Assembly: GCF_003284965.1 (NCBI RefSeq)
Contig: NZ_QMEW01000008.1
Span: 1-64,000, forward strand
DNA length: 64,000 bases
Direction: 5' to 3'
Origin: Mycolicibacterium sp. GF69
GTDB lineage: Bacteria > Actinomycetota > Actinomycetes > Mycobacteriales > Mycobacteriaceae
Shown: piece by piece, positions 1 to 9,279 of the stretch
How the letters are laid out: the number at the start of each line of letters is the position of its first letter
Position numbering within the stretch: position 1 is the first letter of the stretch
Notes under the pieces: model-generated
Told to the model about the DNA's origin: nothing
What the model saw: the letters and a program-made list of their open reading frames with translations, nothing else
The model's database searches: none
Position numbers and translations under genes: made by a program

Positions 1-61
1 GCCCTTCTGACCTCGGGAGTCGCGGCGTATTACCCCTGACTGACGGTACGCCCGACCACGC

Positions 62-499
62 CTAGGCCGGTGCGAACACGGTCTTGAAGCGCTCGAGGGA
101 CTGCTGGATGTCGCCCTTTAGCGCACCGGCGACCACCATGCCGATCGGGCCGAACAGCGCGGGGCCACCGAGGTGCACGTCGAATGTGACCGTGGACCCG
201 TGACCCGATGGCTTCACCTTGCCGATCAGCTTGACCTTGACGCCGCCCTTACCGTCGCCGTTGAGCGTCATGGCCTCGGGCGGACGGTAATGGACGATGG
301 TCCACTTGATCCGGTTCGGCATGCCCTTGACCTCGACGATGGACTCCAGCGTGGTGCCCTTCTCCAGCGTCTCGGGCGGCTTCGACCGCCACACCCGGTG
401 GATGCTCAGCCACTCCTTGTAGCGCGGCAGGTCCGATGCGGCCGACCACGCCCGCTCCGGCGGCAACGGGACGTCGACGGAGACGGAGAGTTTGGCCAT
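62..499 (-). CDS. SRPBCC-fold protein, Rv0910-like toxin of a toxin-antitoxin pair
   Basis: This is a 145-residue single-domain protein of the SRPBCC (START/polyketide cyclase) superfamily. It opens with the family's typical N-terminus (PLPPERAWSAASDLPRYKEW), followed by beta-strand-like segments and a C-terminal helix ending KGDIQQSLERFKTVF. Its start lies 4 bp after the stop of the small antitoxin-like gene at 504-689, the antitoxin-first order usual for TA operons. In M. tuberculosis the pair Rv0909/Rv0910 has the same size, order and neighbours (ctpE next door), and Rv0910 is catalogued as the toxin. The fold and synteny are well supported; toxicity is inferred from the M. tuberculosis assignment. 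The mechanism cannot be read here; a hydrophobic-ligand-binding role is the alternative. Confidence 0.85.
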   Translation of the reverse strand: MAKLSVSVDVPLPPERAWSAASDLPRYKEWLSIHRVWRSKPPETLEKGTTLESIVEVKGMPNRIKWTIVHYRPPEAMTLNGDGKGGVKVKLIGKVKPSGHGSTVTFDVHLGGPALFGPIGMVVAGALKGDIQQSLERFKTVFAPA

Positions 500-503
500 C
501 TAA

Positions 504-689
504 CTACGCAGGGTTCTGCGGATTGCTCTTGTCGACATACTTCTTGGCCGCGTCCTGAGCCTTGTCGACGTGCTGGGCGTACTTGCCCTGCGTCTTCTTG
601 TCGACCATGTCACCGGCCTTGTCGATGGCGGTGTCCACCTTGTCGGCGTTGCGGGCCAGCAGATTCTTCACCTTGTCGAGAAATGCCAT
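504..689 (-). CDS. Small antitoxin of the Rv0909 (MT0933-like) family
   Basis: This 61-residue charged, Lys/Asp/Ala-rich helical protein begins MAFLDKVKNLLARNADKVD. It matches the Rv0909/MT0933-like antitoxin family in length, in the FLDK-K start and in the repeated D-K-A-x-D pattern. A start seven codons further upstream is possible (710), but it would overlap the end of ctpE. The ATG at 689 leaves about 10 bp to the ctpE stop and has an AGGG-like ribosome site inside the ctpE tail. The toxin-like gene follows 4 bp downstream, so the two are surely co-translated. Both probably ride on the transcript that also carries ctpE. Confidence 0.8.
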   Translation of the reverse strand: MAFLDKVKNLLARNADKVDTAIDKAGDMVDKKTQGKYAQHVDKAQDAAKKYVDKSNPQNPA

Positions 690-699
690 GGGCTCAACC

Positions 700-3111
700 C
701 TACTCGGCACGCCACAGGCTGCGAGGCTCCCCGAGAACCGCGCCCTGCACCCACCAGATCATCTCGATCGCACCCGCGGCCACCACCCCGATGACCAGCG
801 CGATCGTCGTTGTCTTGACGTTGGAGATGTCCAACATGAACAACTCCTGCGCCAACGGGATGGAGAAGATCACGACGTAGGCCAGCACCGAGACGGCGAC
901 CAGCGCCACGCGCCACCACTGGTACGGCCGTGCCACCACCGCAAGGACCCAGAGCGCCCCGACCAGCAGGGTCATCAGCGCCGCGGTCGACGCCTGCGTC
1001 TGCTCCACCGCCGTGGCCTCCCGGCCCTGGTAGGCGACCAAATAGGAGGTGAATGTCGCGACGCCGATCACCAGACCCGACGGCAACGCCGCCGTCATCA
1101 CACGGCGAACGAATCCCGGGCGTGCGCGCTCCTTGTTCGGCGCCAGCGACAGGACGAACGCCGGAATCCCGATCGTGAACCACGCCGCGATGGTGACGTG
1201 GATCGGCTGGAACGGGAACAGCAGCGGATCGGTGCCGAAGAACTTGGCGGACACGCCGGCTATGCCCACCAGAATCGCCAGCAGCACCGAGTACACGGTC
1301 TTGGTCAGGAACAGGTTCGAGACGCGCTCGATGTTGCCGATCACCCGGCGGCCCTCGCCGACGACATACGGCAGCGTCGCGAACTTGTTGTCCAACAACA
1401 CGATCTGTGCCACCGCGCGCGACGCCGAACTGCCCGACCCCATCGCCACGCCGATGTCGGCGTCCTTCAGCGCGAGCACGTCGTTGACGCCGTCGCCCGT
1501 CATCGCAACCGTGTGCCCGCGCGACTGCAGGGCGTGCACCATGGCCCGCTTCTGGTCGGGCCGGACCCGGCCGAACGTCGTGCACTCCTCGAGGGTGTCG
1601 GCGAGTTGTTCGGGCTCGTCGGGTAGGTGCCTGGCGTCCATCGTCTCGCCGTGCAGGCCCAGCGAGCCGGCCACCGCGCCCACCGACACGGCGTTGTCGC
1701 CGGAGATGACCTTGATCGAAACCTGTTGGGACGCGAAGTAGTCGAGGGTGTCGCGAGCATCGGGGCGGACCCGCTGTTCGAGCACCACCAGCGCCGCCGG
1801 GGTGACGCGACCCGGCGCGTCCGGGTGGTCGACGGGCAGGTCGCTCGACGCGAGCAGCAACACACGCAGCCCGTGGGCGCCGATCTGCTCGGCCTGTTCG
1901 GCGATCGGCGATCCCGGCTCCAGCAGCACGTCGGGCGCGCCGATCACCCAGTTGCCGTGTTCGCCGTATGAGGACCCGCTCCACTTGGTGGCCGACTTGA
2001 ACGGCGCGGTGGCCGTCGCCGACCAGCCGGGCGGCATCTTGTAGGCCTCGCCGATTGCCTGCATGCTCGCGTTCGGCCGCGCATCGTCGACGGCAAGCTG
2101 CGCCAAGACGTTTCCCACATTCTCCAGCTCACGCGTGGGCCCGCACTCGTCGATCCGCTCGAGATCGGAAACCCGCATCCCGTTCTCGGTCAGGGTGCCG
2201 GTCTTGTCGGCGCAGACCACGTCGACGCGCGCCAGCCCTTCGATCGCGGGCAGTTCGTTGACCAGACACTGCCTGCGCCCCAATCGGATGACGCCGACCG
2301 CGAACGCGATCGACGTCATCAACACCAGACCCTCGGGCACCATCGGAACCAGCGCACCGACCATCGCCAGAACGGAACGCCGCCAACCGGATTCCGTGGT
2401 GAACAGCTGGGTGTAGATGGTGAGCAGCCCCGCGGGAATCAACAGGTACGTGATGAACTGCAGGATCTTGTTGATGCCGGTGCGCAGTTCGGAGTTCACC
2501 AGCGTGAACTTGCTGGCCTCTTCGGCGAGCTTGGCCGCATAGGCTTCGCGGCCGACCTTGGTGGCGCGGTAAGCGCCGGTCCCCGCGACGACGAAGCTGC
2601 CCGACATCACCTGATCGCCGGGGTCTTTCGCGATCGGGTCGGCCTCCCCGGTGAGCAGCGAATCGTCGACCTCGAGGTTCGCCTCCTCGACCACCTCGCC
2701 GTCGACGACGATCTGGTCTCCGGGGCCGAGTTCGATGATGTCGTCGAGGACGATGTCGCTGGGCAGCACCGCCCGGGTGCCGGTTTGTCTGCGCACCAAC
2801 GGTTTCGCCTGCCCGACGATCGCGAGCTTGTCGAGGGTCCGTTTGGCGCGCAACTCCTGGATGATGCCGATGCCGCTGTTGGCGATGATCAGCAACCCGA
2901 ACGCGCCGTTGATCACTGACCCGGTGGACAGCACGATGATCAGCAGCACGCCGAGGATCGCGTTGATGCGGGTGAACACGTTGGCCCGCACGATGTCGGA
3001 CACGCTGCGCGCCGCCCGCGTCGGAACGTCGTTGCTCTTGCCTTCTGCTACGCGTTGCGCGACTTCGGCGTCGGTCAGCCCGGTGGCCTGGACTTCGGGT
3101 GCGGTCCTCAC
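700..3111 (-). CDS. ctpE: Cation-translocating P-type ATPase CtpE
   Basis: This 803-residue membrane protein carries the whole P-type ATPase signature set: a TGEAD actuator loop, the phosphorylation motif [10 protein letters not shown], the hinge motif GDGVND ([20 protein letters not shown]) and paired N-terminal plus four or more C-terminal hydrophobic segments. In mycobacteria CtpE is reported to import calcium; that substrate is known from the family, not readable here. It starts with GTG at 3111, and the stop of the upstream serine hydrolase overlaps this start (GTGA), so the two are translationally coupled. Its position between an Rv0907-like hydrolase and Rv0909/Rv0910-like genes copies the M. 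tuberculosis order and supports orthology. Confidence 0.92.
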   Translation of the reverse strand: MRTAPEVQATGLTDAEVAQRVAEGKSNDVPTRAARSVSDIVRANVFTRINAILGVLLIIVLSTGSVINGAFGLLIIANSGIGIIQELRAKRTLDKLAIVGQAKPLVRRQTGTRAVLPSDIVLDDIIELGPGDQIVVDGEVVEEANLEVDDSLLTGEADPIAKDPGDQVMSGSFVVAGTGAYRATKVGREAYAAKLAEEASKFTLVNSELRTGINKILQFITYLLIPAGLLTIYTQLFTTESGWRRSVLAMVGALVPMVPEGLVLMTSIAFAVGVIRLGRRQCLVNELPAIEGLARVDVVCADKTGTLTENGMRVSDLERIDECGPTRELENVGNVLAQLAVDDARPNASMQAIGEAYKMPPGWSATATAPFKSATKWSGSSYGEHGNWVIGAPDVLLEPGSPIAEQAEQIGAHGLRVLLLASSDLPVDHPDAPGRVTPAALVVLEQRVRPDARDTLDYFASQQVSIKVISGDNAVSVGAVAGSLGLHGETMDARHLPDEPEQLADTLEECTTFGRVRPDQKRAMVHALQSRGHTVAMTGDGVNDVLALKDADIGVAMGSGSSASRAVAQIVLLDNKFATLPYVVGEGRRVIGNIERVSNLFLTKTVYSVLLAILVGIAGVSAKFFGTDPLLFPFQPIHVTIAAWFTIGIPAFVLSLAPNKERARPGFVRRVMTAALPSGLVIGVATFTSYLVAYQGREATAVEQTQASTAALMTLLVGALWVLAVVARPYQWWRVALVAVSVLAYVVIFSIPLAQELFMLDISNVKTTTIALVIGVVAAGAIEMIWWVQGAVLGEPRSLWRAE

Positions 3112-4688
3112 TTGACGAACGTCCCCTTCTTGAACGTGTCGTAATACTCGAGGGTGAGCTTGTTGCCGTCGACCGAATCGAACACTGCGGTGGATACCGT
3201 TCCGGGAGGGGCGTTTTCGGTGATGAGCTCGAAGGTGAACGTATCGCCCGACCAGTGGGTGAGCGGGACGTCGAGCTTGGAACCAAGCGCCAGCCTGAGC
3301 CGGCCGTCACGTTCGGTGACCCTGGCCGGTCCCCAGTAGTCGTTGTCATAGCTGCCGGTGTACGACGCCAGCGGACCCGGCGGTGCGGCATTGGCCGGTG
3401 GCTGTTTGCCGACCAGGGAACCGACGGGCTTGTCCATGTCGGCGAAGGCCGCGCTGTAGAGCCCGTACCAGTCCTCGCGCACCTCGCCGAACTGCACAAG
3501 GTCGGCGAACTGCGCGGTCAACGTCTCGGGGACCCCCGACGGGGTGGCGTTGGTGAGTGCGACGATCGCGACGTCGGCGGACGGCAGGATCAGGAAGTTC
3601 GTTGCGGCGCCGAGTTCGAAGGCGCCCGAGTGGCTGATCTCCATCCGAGCCGCCGACGACGCCGAGACGTTGAATCCGAAGCCGTAGAAGCCCGACCTCA
3701 TCGCCGGTTCGCTCGCCGGGCTCGATACGACCTGCGGTGTCACGGCGGGTAACAGTGCGTCGGCGTCGACGACCTGCTTGCCGTCATGGTTACCGTTGGC
3801 GAGCACCATCGCCAGCCACCGGGTCATGTCGTTGACCGACGAGCTCGCGCCGCCCGCCGGGGCTTCCGCGTCGGCGTCGCGAACATAGGACGGTTCGTAA
3901 CGCCCGTCGATGTGGATATGGCCGACGGCGCGGTTGGTCTGGGCCTCGTAGTCGGTGAAGCGGTAACTCGTCGCTGCCATGCCGAGCGGGTCGAACAGCA
4001 CGTCGTCGGCGAGCACGTCCCACGGTTTGCCTGCGTCGACCGCGACCGCCTCGGCGCCGGCGGTGAACCCGAAGTTCGTGTAGGCATACGAGATTCGGAA
4101 CGGGTCCAGCGGCAGCTGGCGAAGCCGGTCGAGCACCTGCCTGCGGTCATAGCCGAGGTCTTCGAGCACGTCACCGGCGTGGTCGGGCAGCCCGGACCGG
4201 TGCGACATCATGTCGCCCACGCTCACCATCCGGGTGACGAACGGGTCGGACAGCGCAAACCACGGCAGCTCGGACACGATCGGGGTGTCCCACCGCACCG
4301 CGTTCACCCCGACCTGATGCGCGACCACCGTCGCCGCCAACGACTTGGACACCGAGGCGAGCTGGAACACCGTGTCCGCGTCGACCTTCTCTCCACTCTT
4401 GACGTCGCGCACCCCGAAACCCTTTGCGTACACGGTCTTTCCACCGTGCACGACGGCCACCGCCATGCCGGGGATCCCCGACTTGCTCATCAGGTCCTCG
4501 GCGATGCCGTCGAGTTCGGCCACCGCGTTGTTGACGGCGTTCTCGGGCAGCGGCATCGCGGGTACCAGCGGCGGTGGGGTGTCGGCTTGCGTGGTCGGTG
4601 CAGCGGTCGGTGCGGGTTCGGACGAGTCGGTTGCGCAACCCGCCACGAGCAGCAGCCCCGCGACAGCCACCCTGGCCAGTGCGTTCAT
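3108..4688 (-). CDS. Lipoprotein serine hydrolase, beta-lactamase class C / penicillin-binding fold (Rv0907-like)
   Basis: The protein is 526 residues from the ATG at 4688; an in-frame extension upstream to 4748 lacks a signal peptide and is unlikely. The N-terminus [18 protein letters not shown] is a lipoprotein signal with lipobox LVAGC, so the mature protein should be anchored outside the cytoplasmic membrane. The beta-lactamase class C motifs are visible: S-x-x-K in [10 protein letters not shown] (nucleophile Ser and base Lys) and Y-x-N in [11 protein letters not shown]-terminal domain of about 120 residues after GKQPPANA resembles the beta-barrel (DUF3471-like) tail of such hydrolases. 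The likely role is peptidase or esterase action on cell-wall material; substrate unknown. It overlaps ctpE by 4 bp. Confidence 0.85.
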   Translation of the reverse strand: MNALARVAVAGLLLVAGCATDSSEPAPTAAPTTQADTPPPLVPAMPLPENAVNNAVAELDGIAEDLMSKSGIPGMAVAVVHGGKTVYAKGFGVRDVKSGEKVDADTVFQLASVSKSLAATVVAHQVGVNAVRWDTPIVSELPWFALSDPFVTRMVSVGDMMSHRSGLPDHAGDVLEDLGYDRRQVLDRLRQLPLDPFRISYAYTNFGFTAGAEAVAVDAGKPWDVLADDVLFDPLGMAATSYRFTDYEAQTNRAVGHIHIDGRYEPSYVRDADAEAPAGGASSSVNDMTRWLAMVLANGNHDGKQVVDADALLPAVTPQVVSSPASEPAMRSGFYGFGFNVSASSAARMEISHSGAFELGAATNFLILPSADVAIVALTNATPSGVPETLTAQFADLVQFGEVREDWYGLYSAAFADMDKPVGSLVGKQPPANAAPPGPLASYTGSYDNDYWGPARVTERDGRLRLALGSKLDVPLTHWSGDTFTFELITENAPPGTVSTAVFDSVDGNKLTLEYYDTFKKGTFVK

Positions 4689-4773
4689 GCGCAAACGGTA
4701 ACCCGGCGAGCGCACGGTTGTGGCCCCCGAACCGCGGGTGCACCGCAATTGAGCGTGCGGTCGGCGGGTTGCG

Positions 4774-5892
4774 CTAGAACCGCCACCACGGGTCGGGTGG
4801 CGACGCGGCGTCCGGCGACACCCGCTGCCCCGGCTTGGGCACCGCGAGCCGCACCTTCTCGGCGTCGGCGGCGCGCAACAGCCGCTCCACCGGTTCCGCC
4901 CACGGATGTGGGGCGAGCCGGAACGTGGCCCAGTGGATCGGTACCAGCAGCCCGCGCTCCGACTCGGCGACGTCGAGGTGCGCCCGCACCGCCTCCTCCG
5001 GGTTCATGTGGATGTCCGGCCAGGCCGGGTGGTAGGCGCCCACGGGCAGCAGCGTCAGGTCGAACGGCCCGTGGTCCATGCCGATCTGGGCGAAACTCTT
5101 GGTGTATCCGGTGTCACCGCCGAAGAAGGCGCGGTGTCGAGGTCCGATGATCACCCACGACGCCCACAGCGTGGTGTTGCGGGAGAACACCCGACCGGAG
5201 AAGTGCCGCGCCGGAGTGCAGACCAGGGTGAGCTCCCCGATCGTGTAGCTCTCGTTCCAGTCGAGTTCGACGATCCGGCTGTCCGGTATCCCCCACTTGC
5301 GCAGGTGTGCGCCGATGCCGAGCGGTACGACGAACGGTGCCCGCTGGGTGCGCGCCAAGCCGGCGATCGTCTCCATGTCGAGGTGGTCGTAATGGTCGTG
5401 GCTGATCACGACGGCGTCGACGGCGGCCAGCGCCTCGAGCGGCGCGGGCACCTCATGCATGCGTTCAGGACCGACGGTCTGCGACGGCGAACACCGACGA
5501 CTCCACACGGGATCGGCCAGCACCCGGTAGCCGTCGACTTCGATCAGCACCGAGGAATGGCCGAACCAGCACGCCGACGCCCGCGTCGAGGCGGGCTCGG
5601 TCGGCGAAGGCGTGACGACGGGGATCGTTCCGTCCGGGCGCGCGGCGCCCCGGGATCCGATCAACTCGCGCACCAGCAGTCGCTGCTGCTCGGCGTCGAT
5701 GCTCATCATCGACGCCGGTTCGAGGTTGACGAACACGCCGTCGCGGTAGTTCGGCGAGCGCTGCGCGACACGTTCGATCTCGGTGGGCCCAGCCCCCAGG
5801 GCCGCGGGGGTACCCCGCAGCGCTCGCACCAACCAGCCGCCGGCCAGCAGCGAGGCCGTACCGAAACCGATGCGTAGCGCGCCGCGGATCAT
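4774..5892 (-). CDS. Metallo-beta-lactamase-fold hydrolase, NAPE-PLD-like (Rv0906-like)
   Basis: The protein is 372 residues from the ATG at 5892, which overlaps the echA6 stop (ATGA); the open frame continues upstream only as antisense-like Arg-rich sequence. An N-terminal hydrophobic stretch (GFGTASLLAGGWLVRAL) could be a signal or anchor. The zinc-binding signature H-x-H-x-D-H appears as SHDHYDHLD, and GGDTGYT gives a further metal ligand. The long N-terminal region before the metal motif, and the later GAYHPAW and HMNPEEA motifs, resemble the N-acylphosphatidylethanolamine phospholipase D / UlaG-type branch. The substrate is unknown; a lipid phosphodiester is a family-based guess. The order echA6, MBL, hydrolase, ctpE matches Rv0905-Rv0908. 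Confidence 0.85.
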   Translation of the reverse strand: MIRGALRIGFGTASLLAGGWLVRALRGTPAALGAGPTEIERVAQRSPNYRDGVFVNLEPASMMSIDAEQQRLLVRELIGSRGAARPDGTIPVVTPSPTEPASTRASACWFGHSSVLIEVDGYRVLADPVWSRRCSPSQTVGPERMHEVPAPLEALAAVDAVVISHDHYDHLDMETIAGLARTQRAPFVVPLGIGAHLRKWGIPDSRIVELDWNESYTIGELTLVCTPARHFSGRVFSRNTTLWASWVIIGPRHRAFFGGDTGYTKSFAQIGMDHGPFDLTLLPVGAYHPAWPDIHMNPEEAVRAHLDVAESERGLLVPIHWATFRLAPHPWAEPVERLLRAADAEKVRLAVPKPGQRVSPDAASPPDPWWRF

Positions 5893-6626
5893 CAGGCGCC
5901 TTGGAACCTCGGCGGGCGCTTCTCGATGCGCGCCACCTGTGCCTCGATGACGTCCTGGCTCGCCCACGCCTTGTCGAACAGTTCCTGATGCTCGGGCCAT
6001 GCATCCTCGTAGGCGCCGTCGTCGTTGAGCACCCGCTTTGCGTGCTGCAGCGCGAGCGGCGCGAAACCGGCGATCTCGGCGGCCCATGCCTGGGCGTCGG
6101 CGAGCGTACCGATGCGGTTGGCCATCCCGGTCTGCAGCGCGACGTCGGCGGTGAGGCGCTCGGCGGCCAGCAGCATGCCTCGCGCCCGGCCGGCCCCGAC
6201 CAGGGAGGTCAGCCGGCGGATGCTCCAGTTGTCCAGCGCCAGACCGTATTTCGCCACGGGGAACTGGAAGTAGGCGTCGGGTGCGACGACACGCAGGTCG
6301 CAGATCATCGACAGGATGACCCCGGCCCCGATCGCGGGTCCGTTGATCGCGCCGATGACCGGGACCGGCGCCTTGTCGATGGCGACGTTCAGATCCTTGG
6401 CCTTGTCGGGCAGCTGCTCGGCCACGCCGGCGGGGTCGGACAGGTCGGCGCCGGCGCTGAAGACGTGGCCCGCGCCGGTGAGCACGATCGCGCGGACGTC
6501 CTCGGCGGCGGCCTTCTCGACCGCGTCGCGCAGGGCATCGACCAGTTCGACGTTGAGGGCGTTGCGGCGCTCTTCACGCTGCATCTCCAGCGTCATCACG
6601 TGGCCGTCGCGGGTGACACCAATCAT
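5892..6626 (-). CDS. echA6: Enoyl-CoA hydratase/isomerase family protein EchA6
   Basis: This 244-residue crotonase-fold protein shows the oxyanion-hole segments [10 protein letters not shown] and [22 protein letters not shown]. The usual catalytic glutamates of active hydratases are not obvious: [20 protein letters not shown] carries no clear acid at the expected place. That fits M. tuberculosis EchA6 (Rv0905), described as a non-catalytic acyl-CoA binder that shuttles fatty acids to FAS-II. It is the first gene of the minus-strand run, divergent from accD3 with 171 bp between the starts, where the shared promoters should lie. Orthology rests on length, motif and synteny with Rv0904c-Rv0908. 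Confidence 0.88.
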   Translation of the reverse strand: MIGVTRDGHVMTLEMQREERRNALNVELVDALRDAVEKAAAEDVRAIVLTGAGHVFSAGADLSDPAGVAEQLPDKAKDLNVAIDKAPVPVIGAINGPAIGAGVILSMICDLRVVAPDAYFQFPVAKYGLALDNWSIRRLTSLVGAGRARGMLLAAERLTADVALQTGMANRIGTLADAQAWAAEIAGFAPLALQHAKRVLNDDGAYEDAWPEHQELFDKAWASQDVIEAQVARIEKRPPRFQGA

Positions 6627-6797
6627 GTCGCCAGCCTAGCGAGCCTCGTTGGACGCACGCGCCGCCCACCGATACGCTGCCACCGCTCTCGAAACCGACG
6701 CAATGGTCGATTCGACGACCGGATACCAGCCAGAACGTCGGTCTCGGGCGCTAATCGACCGAAGCGTGCCCGTACCGGCGCGGGTTAGCCTCACCGG

Positions 6798-8267
6798 GTG
6801 AGCCGGATCGGTGCCCTTGCCCTGCGCGACGCCGTGCTGGACGACGGGTCGTTCCGCAGCTGGAACGGCCCGCCGGTGGACGTGGGTGCAGGCGAGCGCT
6901 ACCGGCGCGAGTTGGCCGCCGCGGCCGCCAAGACCGGTTTCGACGAGTCCGTGCTGACCGGCGAAGGAACGGTGTTCGGTCGCCGCGTCGCGCTGGTGGT
7001 GTGCGAGTTCGACTTCCTGGCAGGCTCGATCGGCGTTGCGGCCGCCGAGCGGATCACGTCGGCGGTGCAGCGAGCGACGGCCGAGCGGCTGCCGCTGCTG
7101 GCGTCGCCCAGCTCGGGTGGCACCCGAATGCAGGAGGGCACGGTCGCGTTCCTGCAGATGGTGAAGATCGCCGCAGCCGTCGAACTGCACAAGCGAACGC
7201 ATCTGCCGTATCTGGTGTACCTGCGGCACCCCGCCACGGGCGGGGTGTTCGCGTCGTGGGGATCGCTGGGCCATGTGACCGGCGCGGAACCGGGCGCGCT
7301 GGTCGGATTCCTCGGACCGCGGGTGTACGAGCACCTCTACGGTGAGCCGTTTCCCGAAGGCATCCAAACCGCCGAGAACCTGCACCGGCACGGTGTCATC
7401 GACGGCGTGGTGCCGCTCGACGCGCTGCGCTCCACGCTGAACCGCGCGCTGAAGGTCGTCGCGGATCCGCCGGACCCGCCCCCGGCGGCGCCCGAACTCG
7501 GCCCGCTGCCCGAGGTGCCCGCGTGGGACTCGGTGGAGGCGTCGCGGCGGCCGGACCGTCCGGGCGTCGGGTATCTCCTGCGACACGGGACGAGGGACCG
7601 GGTGCTGCTGTCGGGCACCGGGCAGGGCGAGGCGGCGACGACGCTGCTGGCGCTGGCCCGGTTCGGCGGACAACCGGCGGTGGTTCTGGGTCAGCAGCGG
7701 GTGGTCGGTGGAATGGTGGGGCCGGCGGCGCTGCGCGAGGCGCGCCGCGGCATGGCGTTGGCCGAGGGGCTGCAGCTTCCGCTGGTGCTGGTGATCGACA
7801 CGGCCGGACCGGCGCTGACCGTCGAGGCCGAACAGGGCGGCCTGGCCGGCGAGATCGCGCGTTGCCTGGCCGAACTGGTCACCTTGGAGACGCCGACGGT
7901 TTCGGTGCTGCTGGGTCAGGGCAGCGGCGGGCCGGCGCTGGCGATGGTGCCGGCCGACCGGGTGCTGGCTGCGCTGCACGGCTGGTTGGCGCCGCTGCCG
8001 CCCGAGGGGGCCAGCGCAATCGTGTTCCGGGATCTCGACCATGCCCCGGAACTGGCTGCAGCCCAAGGCATTCGGTCAGTCGACCTACTGCGTAACGGGA
8101 TCGTCGACATCGTCGTACCTGAACACCCGGACGCCGCCGACGAACCGCTGCAATTCACGCGGCGGTTGTCGGCGGTGATCGCAGGCGAGCTGCACTCGCT
8201 GCGGTCGGTTCCCGGCGACGAGCGGCTGGCGGCCCGGCTCCGGCGCTACCGCCAGATCGGCCTCTGA
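6798..8267 (+). CDS. accD3: Acyl-CoA carboxylase carboxyltransferase beta subunit AccD3
   Basis: This 489-residue protein has the two crotonase-like halves of a biotin-dependent carboxyltransferase. The N-terminal half has LPLLASPSSGGTRMQEGT (acyl-CoA oxyanion region) and GGVFASWGSLGHVTGAEPGA. The C-terminal half has LVLVIDTAGPALTVEAEQGG and LGQGSGGPALAMVPADRVLA. It starts with GTG at 6798. It would transfer carboxyl from carboxybiotin to a short acyl-CoA, making malonyl- or methylmalonyl-CoA-type extender units; the AccA partner is not in the window. Divergence from echA6 reproduces the Rv0904c/Rv0905 arrangement. It ends 7 bp from a convergent small gene. Confidence 0.9.
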   Translation: MSRIGALALRDAVLDDGSFRSWNGPPVDVGAGERYRRELAAAAAKTGFDESVLTGEGTVFGRRVALVVCEFDFLAGSIGVAAAERITSAVQRATAERLPLLASPSSGGTRMQEGTVAFLQMVKIAAAVELHKRTHLPYLVYLRHPATGGVFASWGSLGHVTGAEPGALVGFLGPRVYEHLYGEPFPEGIQTAENLHRHGVIDGVVPLDALRSTLNRALKVVADPPDPPPAAPELGPLPEVPAWDSVEASRRPDRPGVGYLLRHGTRDRVLLSGTGQGEAATTLLALARFGGQPAVVLGQQRVVGGMVGPAALREARRGMALAEGLQLPLVLVIDTAGPALTVEAEQGGLAGEIARCLAELVTLETPTVSVLLGQGSGGPALAMVPADRVLAALHGWLAPLPPEGASAIVFRDLDHAPELAAAQGIRSVDLLRNGIVDIVVPEHPDAADEPLQFTRRLSAVIAGELHSLRSVPGDERLAARLRRYRQIGL

Positions 8268-8274
8268 CCGGACC

Positions 8275-8520
8275 TCAGCCGCCCAGCTCGGAGACCGCGG
8301 TGTCGAATTGGGCTGCCTGCTCGTCGATCTCGCGCTCGGACGGGTCGTCGCCGATGCGCCGCACCAGGTCGTCGCGGGTCACGACCTCGAGGGCACCGCG
8401 GTAGTCGGCCGAACCGAGCCGGCTCGCGCCGATCACCTCCACGCGGCCCTCGACCACAACGAGCACCGCATCCTTCTCACCGGACTGCAGCAATCCGCGC
8501 ACATCGTCGGCCGAGATCAT
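8275..8520 (-). CDS. Small conserved hypothetical protein
   Basis: This 81-residue acidic protein starts MISADDVRGLLQSGEKDAVL and ends in a helical segment (REIDEQAAQFDTAVSELGG). It has no signal peptide or membrane segment, and I do not recognise a named domain. Its ATG overlaps the stop of the upstream DUF3072-like gene (ATGA), so the two are translated together. It is probably a small housekeeping or stress-related mycobacterial protein; no function can be given. It is convergent with accD3. Confidence 0.7.
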   Translation of the reverse strand: MISADDVRGLLQSGEKDAVLVVVEGRVEVIGASRLGSADYRGALEVVTRDDLVRRIGDDPSEREIDEQAAQFDTAVSELGG

Positions 8521-8732
8521 GAGGGGTTCCGTCCTGTCTGCTGTTGAAGCCGGTCGATCATCTCGGAGGCCTGCGCCTTGGTCAGGTTCTCGGGTACCTC
8601 TTCGTCCGCCTCCTGCGCCAGCGTCGTCAGATAACTGCGTTGCGGGCCGGTCATCGGCTCGTCACCGGTGACCCAGTCCGAACGGTCCTTCTGCGGATTC
8701 TCCTGCGGCGCGCGGCCGGCATCGTCACTCAT
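8517..8732 (-). CDS. DUF3072 family small protein
   Basis: This 71-residue protein is very acidic and polar. Its core MTGPQRSYLTTLAQEADEEV followed by P-E-N-L-T-K-A-Q-A-S-E-M-I is the DUF3072 signature found in many actinobacteria. The N-terminus is low complexity (DDAGRAPQENPQKDRSDWVTGDEP). It is coupled by a 4-bp overlap to the 81-residue gene downstream. Function unknown; the T-x-x-Q-x-x-Y-L-x-x-L helix pair resembles small DNA- or protein-binding helical bundles, but that is only an impression. Confidence 0.8.
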   Translation of the reverse strand: MSDDAGRAPQENPQKDRSDWVTGDEPMTGPQRSYLTTLAQEADEEVPENLTKAQASEMIDRLQQQTGRNPS

Positions 8733-8761
8733 GACCTAGCTATGCCCGCTGACCGACCGGT

Positions 8762-9208
8762 CTATGCGACCGCGAGCGCGGCGAGCATCGCGACGCAGGT
8801 GACGAGGTCCAGCGACAGCCGCACCAGGCTGCGTCGCGTCCAGCGCACCGCCGCCGCCTCGTCGACCGCCGCCGGGTCGGTCTTCTCGAATGCCACCGCC
8901 TTCGGCGCCAGGTCGATCAGCGACCACACCCGCATCACCGCATGGCTGACCAGCGCCACCAGCAGCGCGGCCCGCACGTCGGCGTCACTCCAAGCGGCGA
9001 CGAGCGCGGCGATGAGCAGCACCTCGAACGCGATGTGCGCCGGAATCCAGAACCGGCGCCGCGAAACTCCGCCGTTGTGCGGCTGGATGAGGCCGGGCCG
9101 TTTCGGCCACGCCGGGTCGATGACGGCGGATTCGTAAAGTCCGCCTCCGAACAGGACAGCGGCCGCCAACGTGGTGGCGGCGATCAGGATGAGCGTCGGG
9201 GTCCACAT
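8762..9208 (-). CDS. Four-helix integral membrane protein, hypothetical
   Basis: This protein of about 148 residues has four hydrophobic segments (TLILIAATTLAAAVLFGGGL; HIAFEVLLIAALVAAW; AALLVALVSHAVMRVW; LDLVTCVAMLAALAVA). The ATG at 9208 is preferred over an adjacent GTG codon at 9211. The layout resembles small mycobacterial DUF1772-like membrane proteins, but I cannot place it firmly. It stands alone on the minus strand, 71 bp from the divergent epoxide hydrolase. Confidence 0.7.
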   Translation of the reverse strand: MWTPTLILIAATTLAAAVLFGGGLYESAVIDPAWPKRPGLIQPHNGGVSRRRFWIPAHIAFEVLLIAALVAAWSDADVRAALLVALVSHAVMRVWSLIDLAPKAVAFEKTDPAAVDEAAAVRWTRRSLVRLSLDLVTCVAMLAALAVA

Positions 9209-9279
9209 CACCGCCGATTATTACGCTGCGTCGGGACAGCGCTGCACCGACGGTCCCCTCCGCGTGACAGGATCCGGAC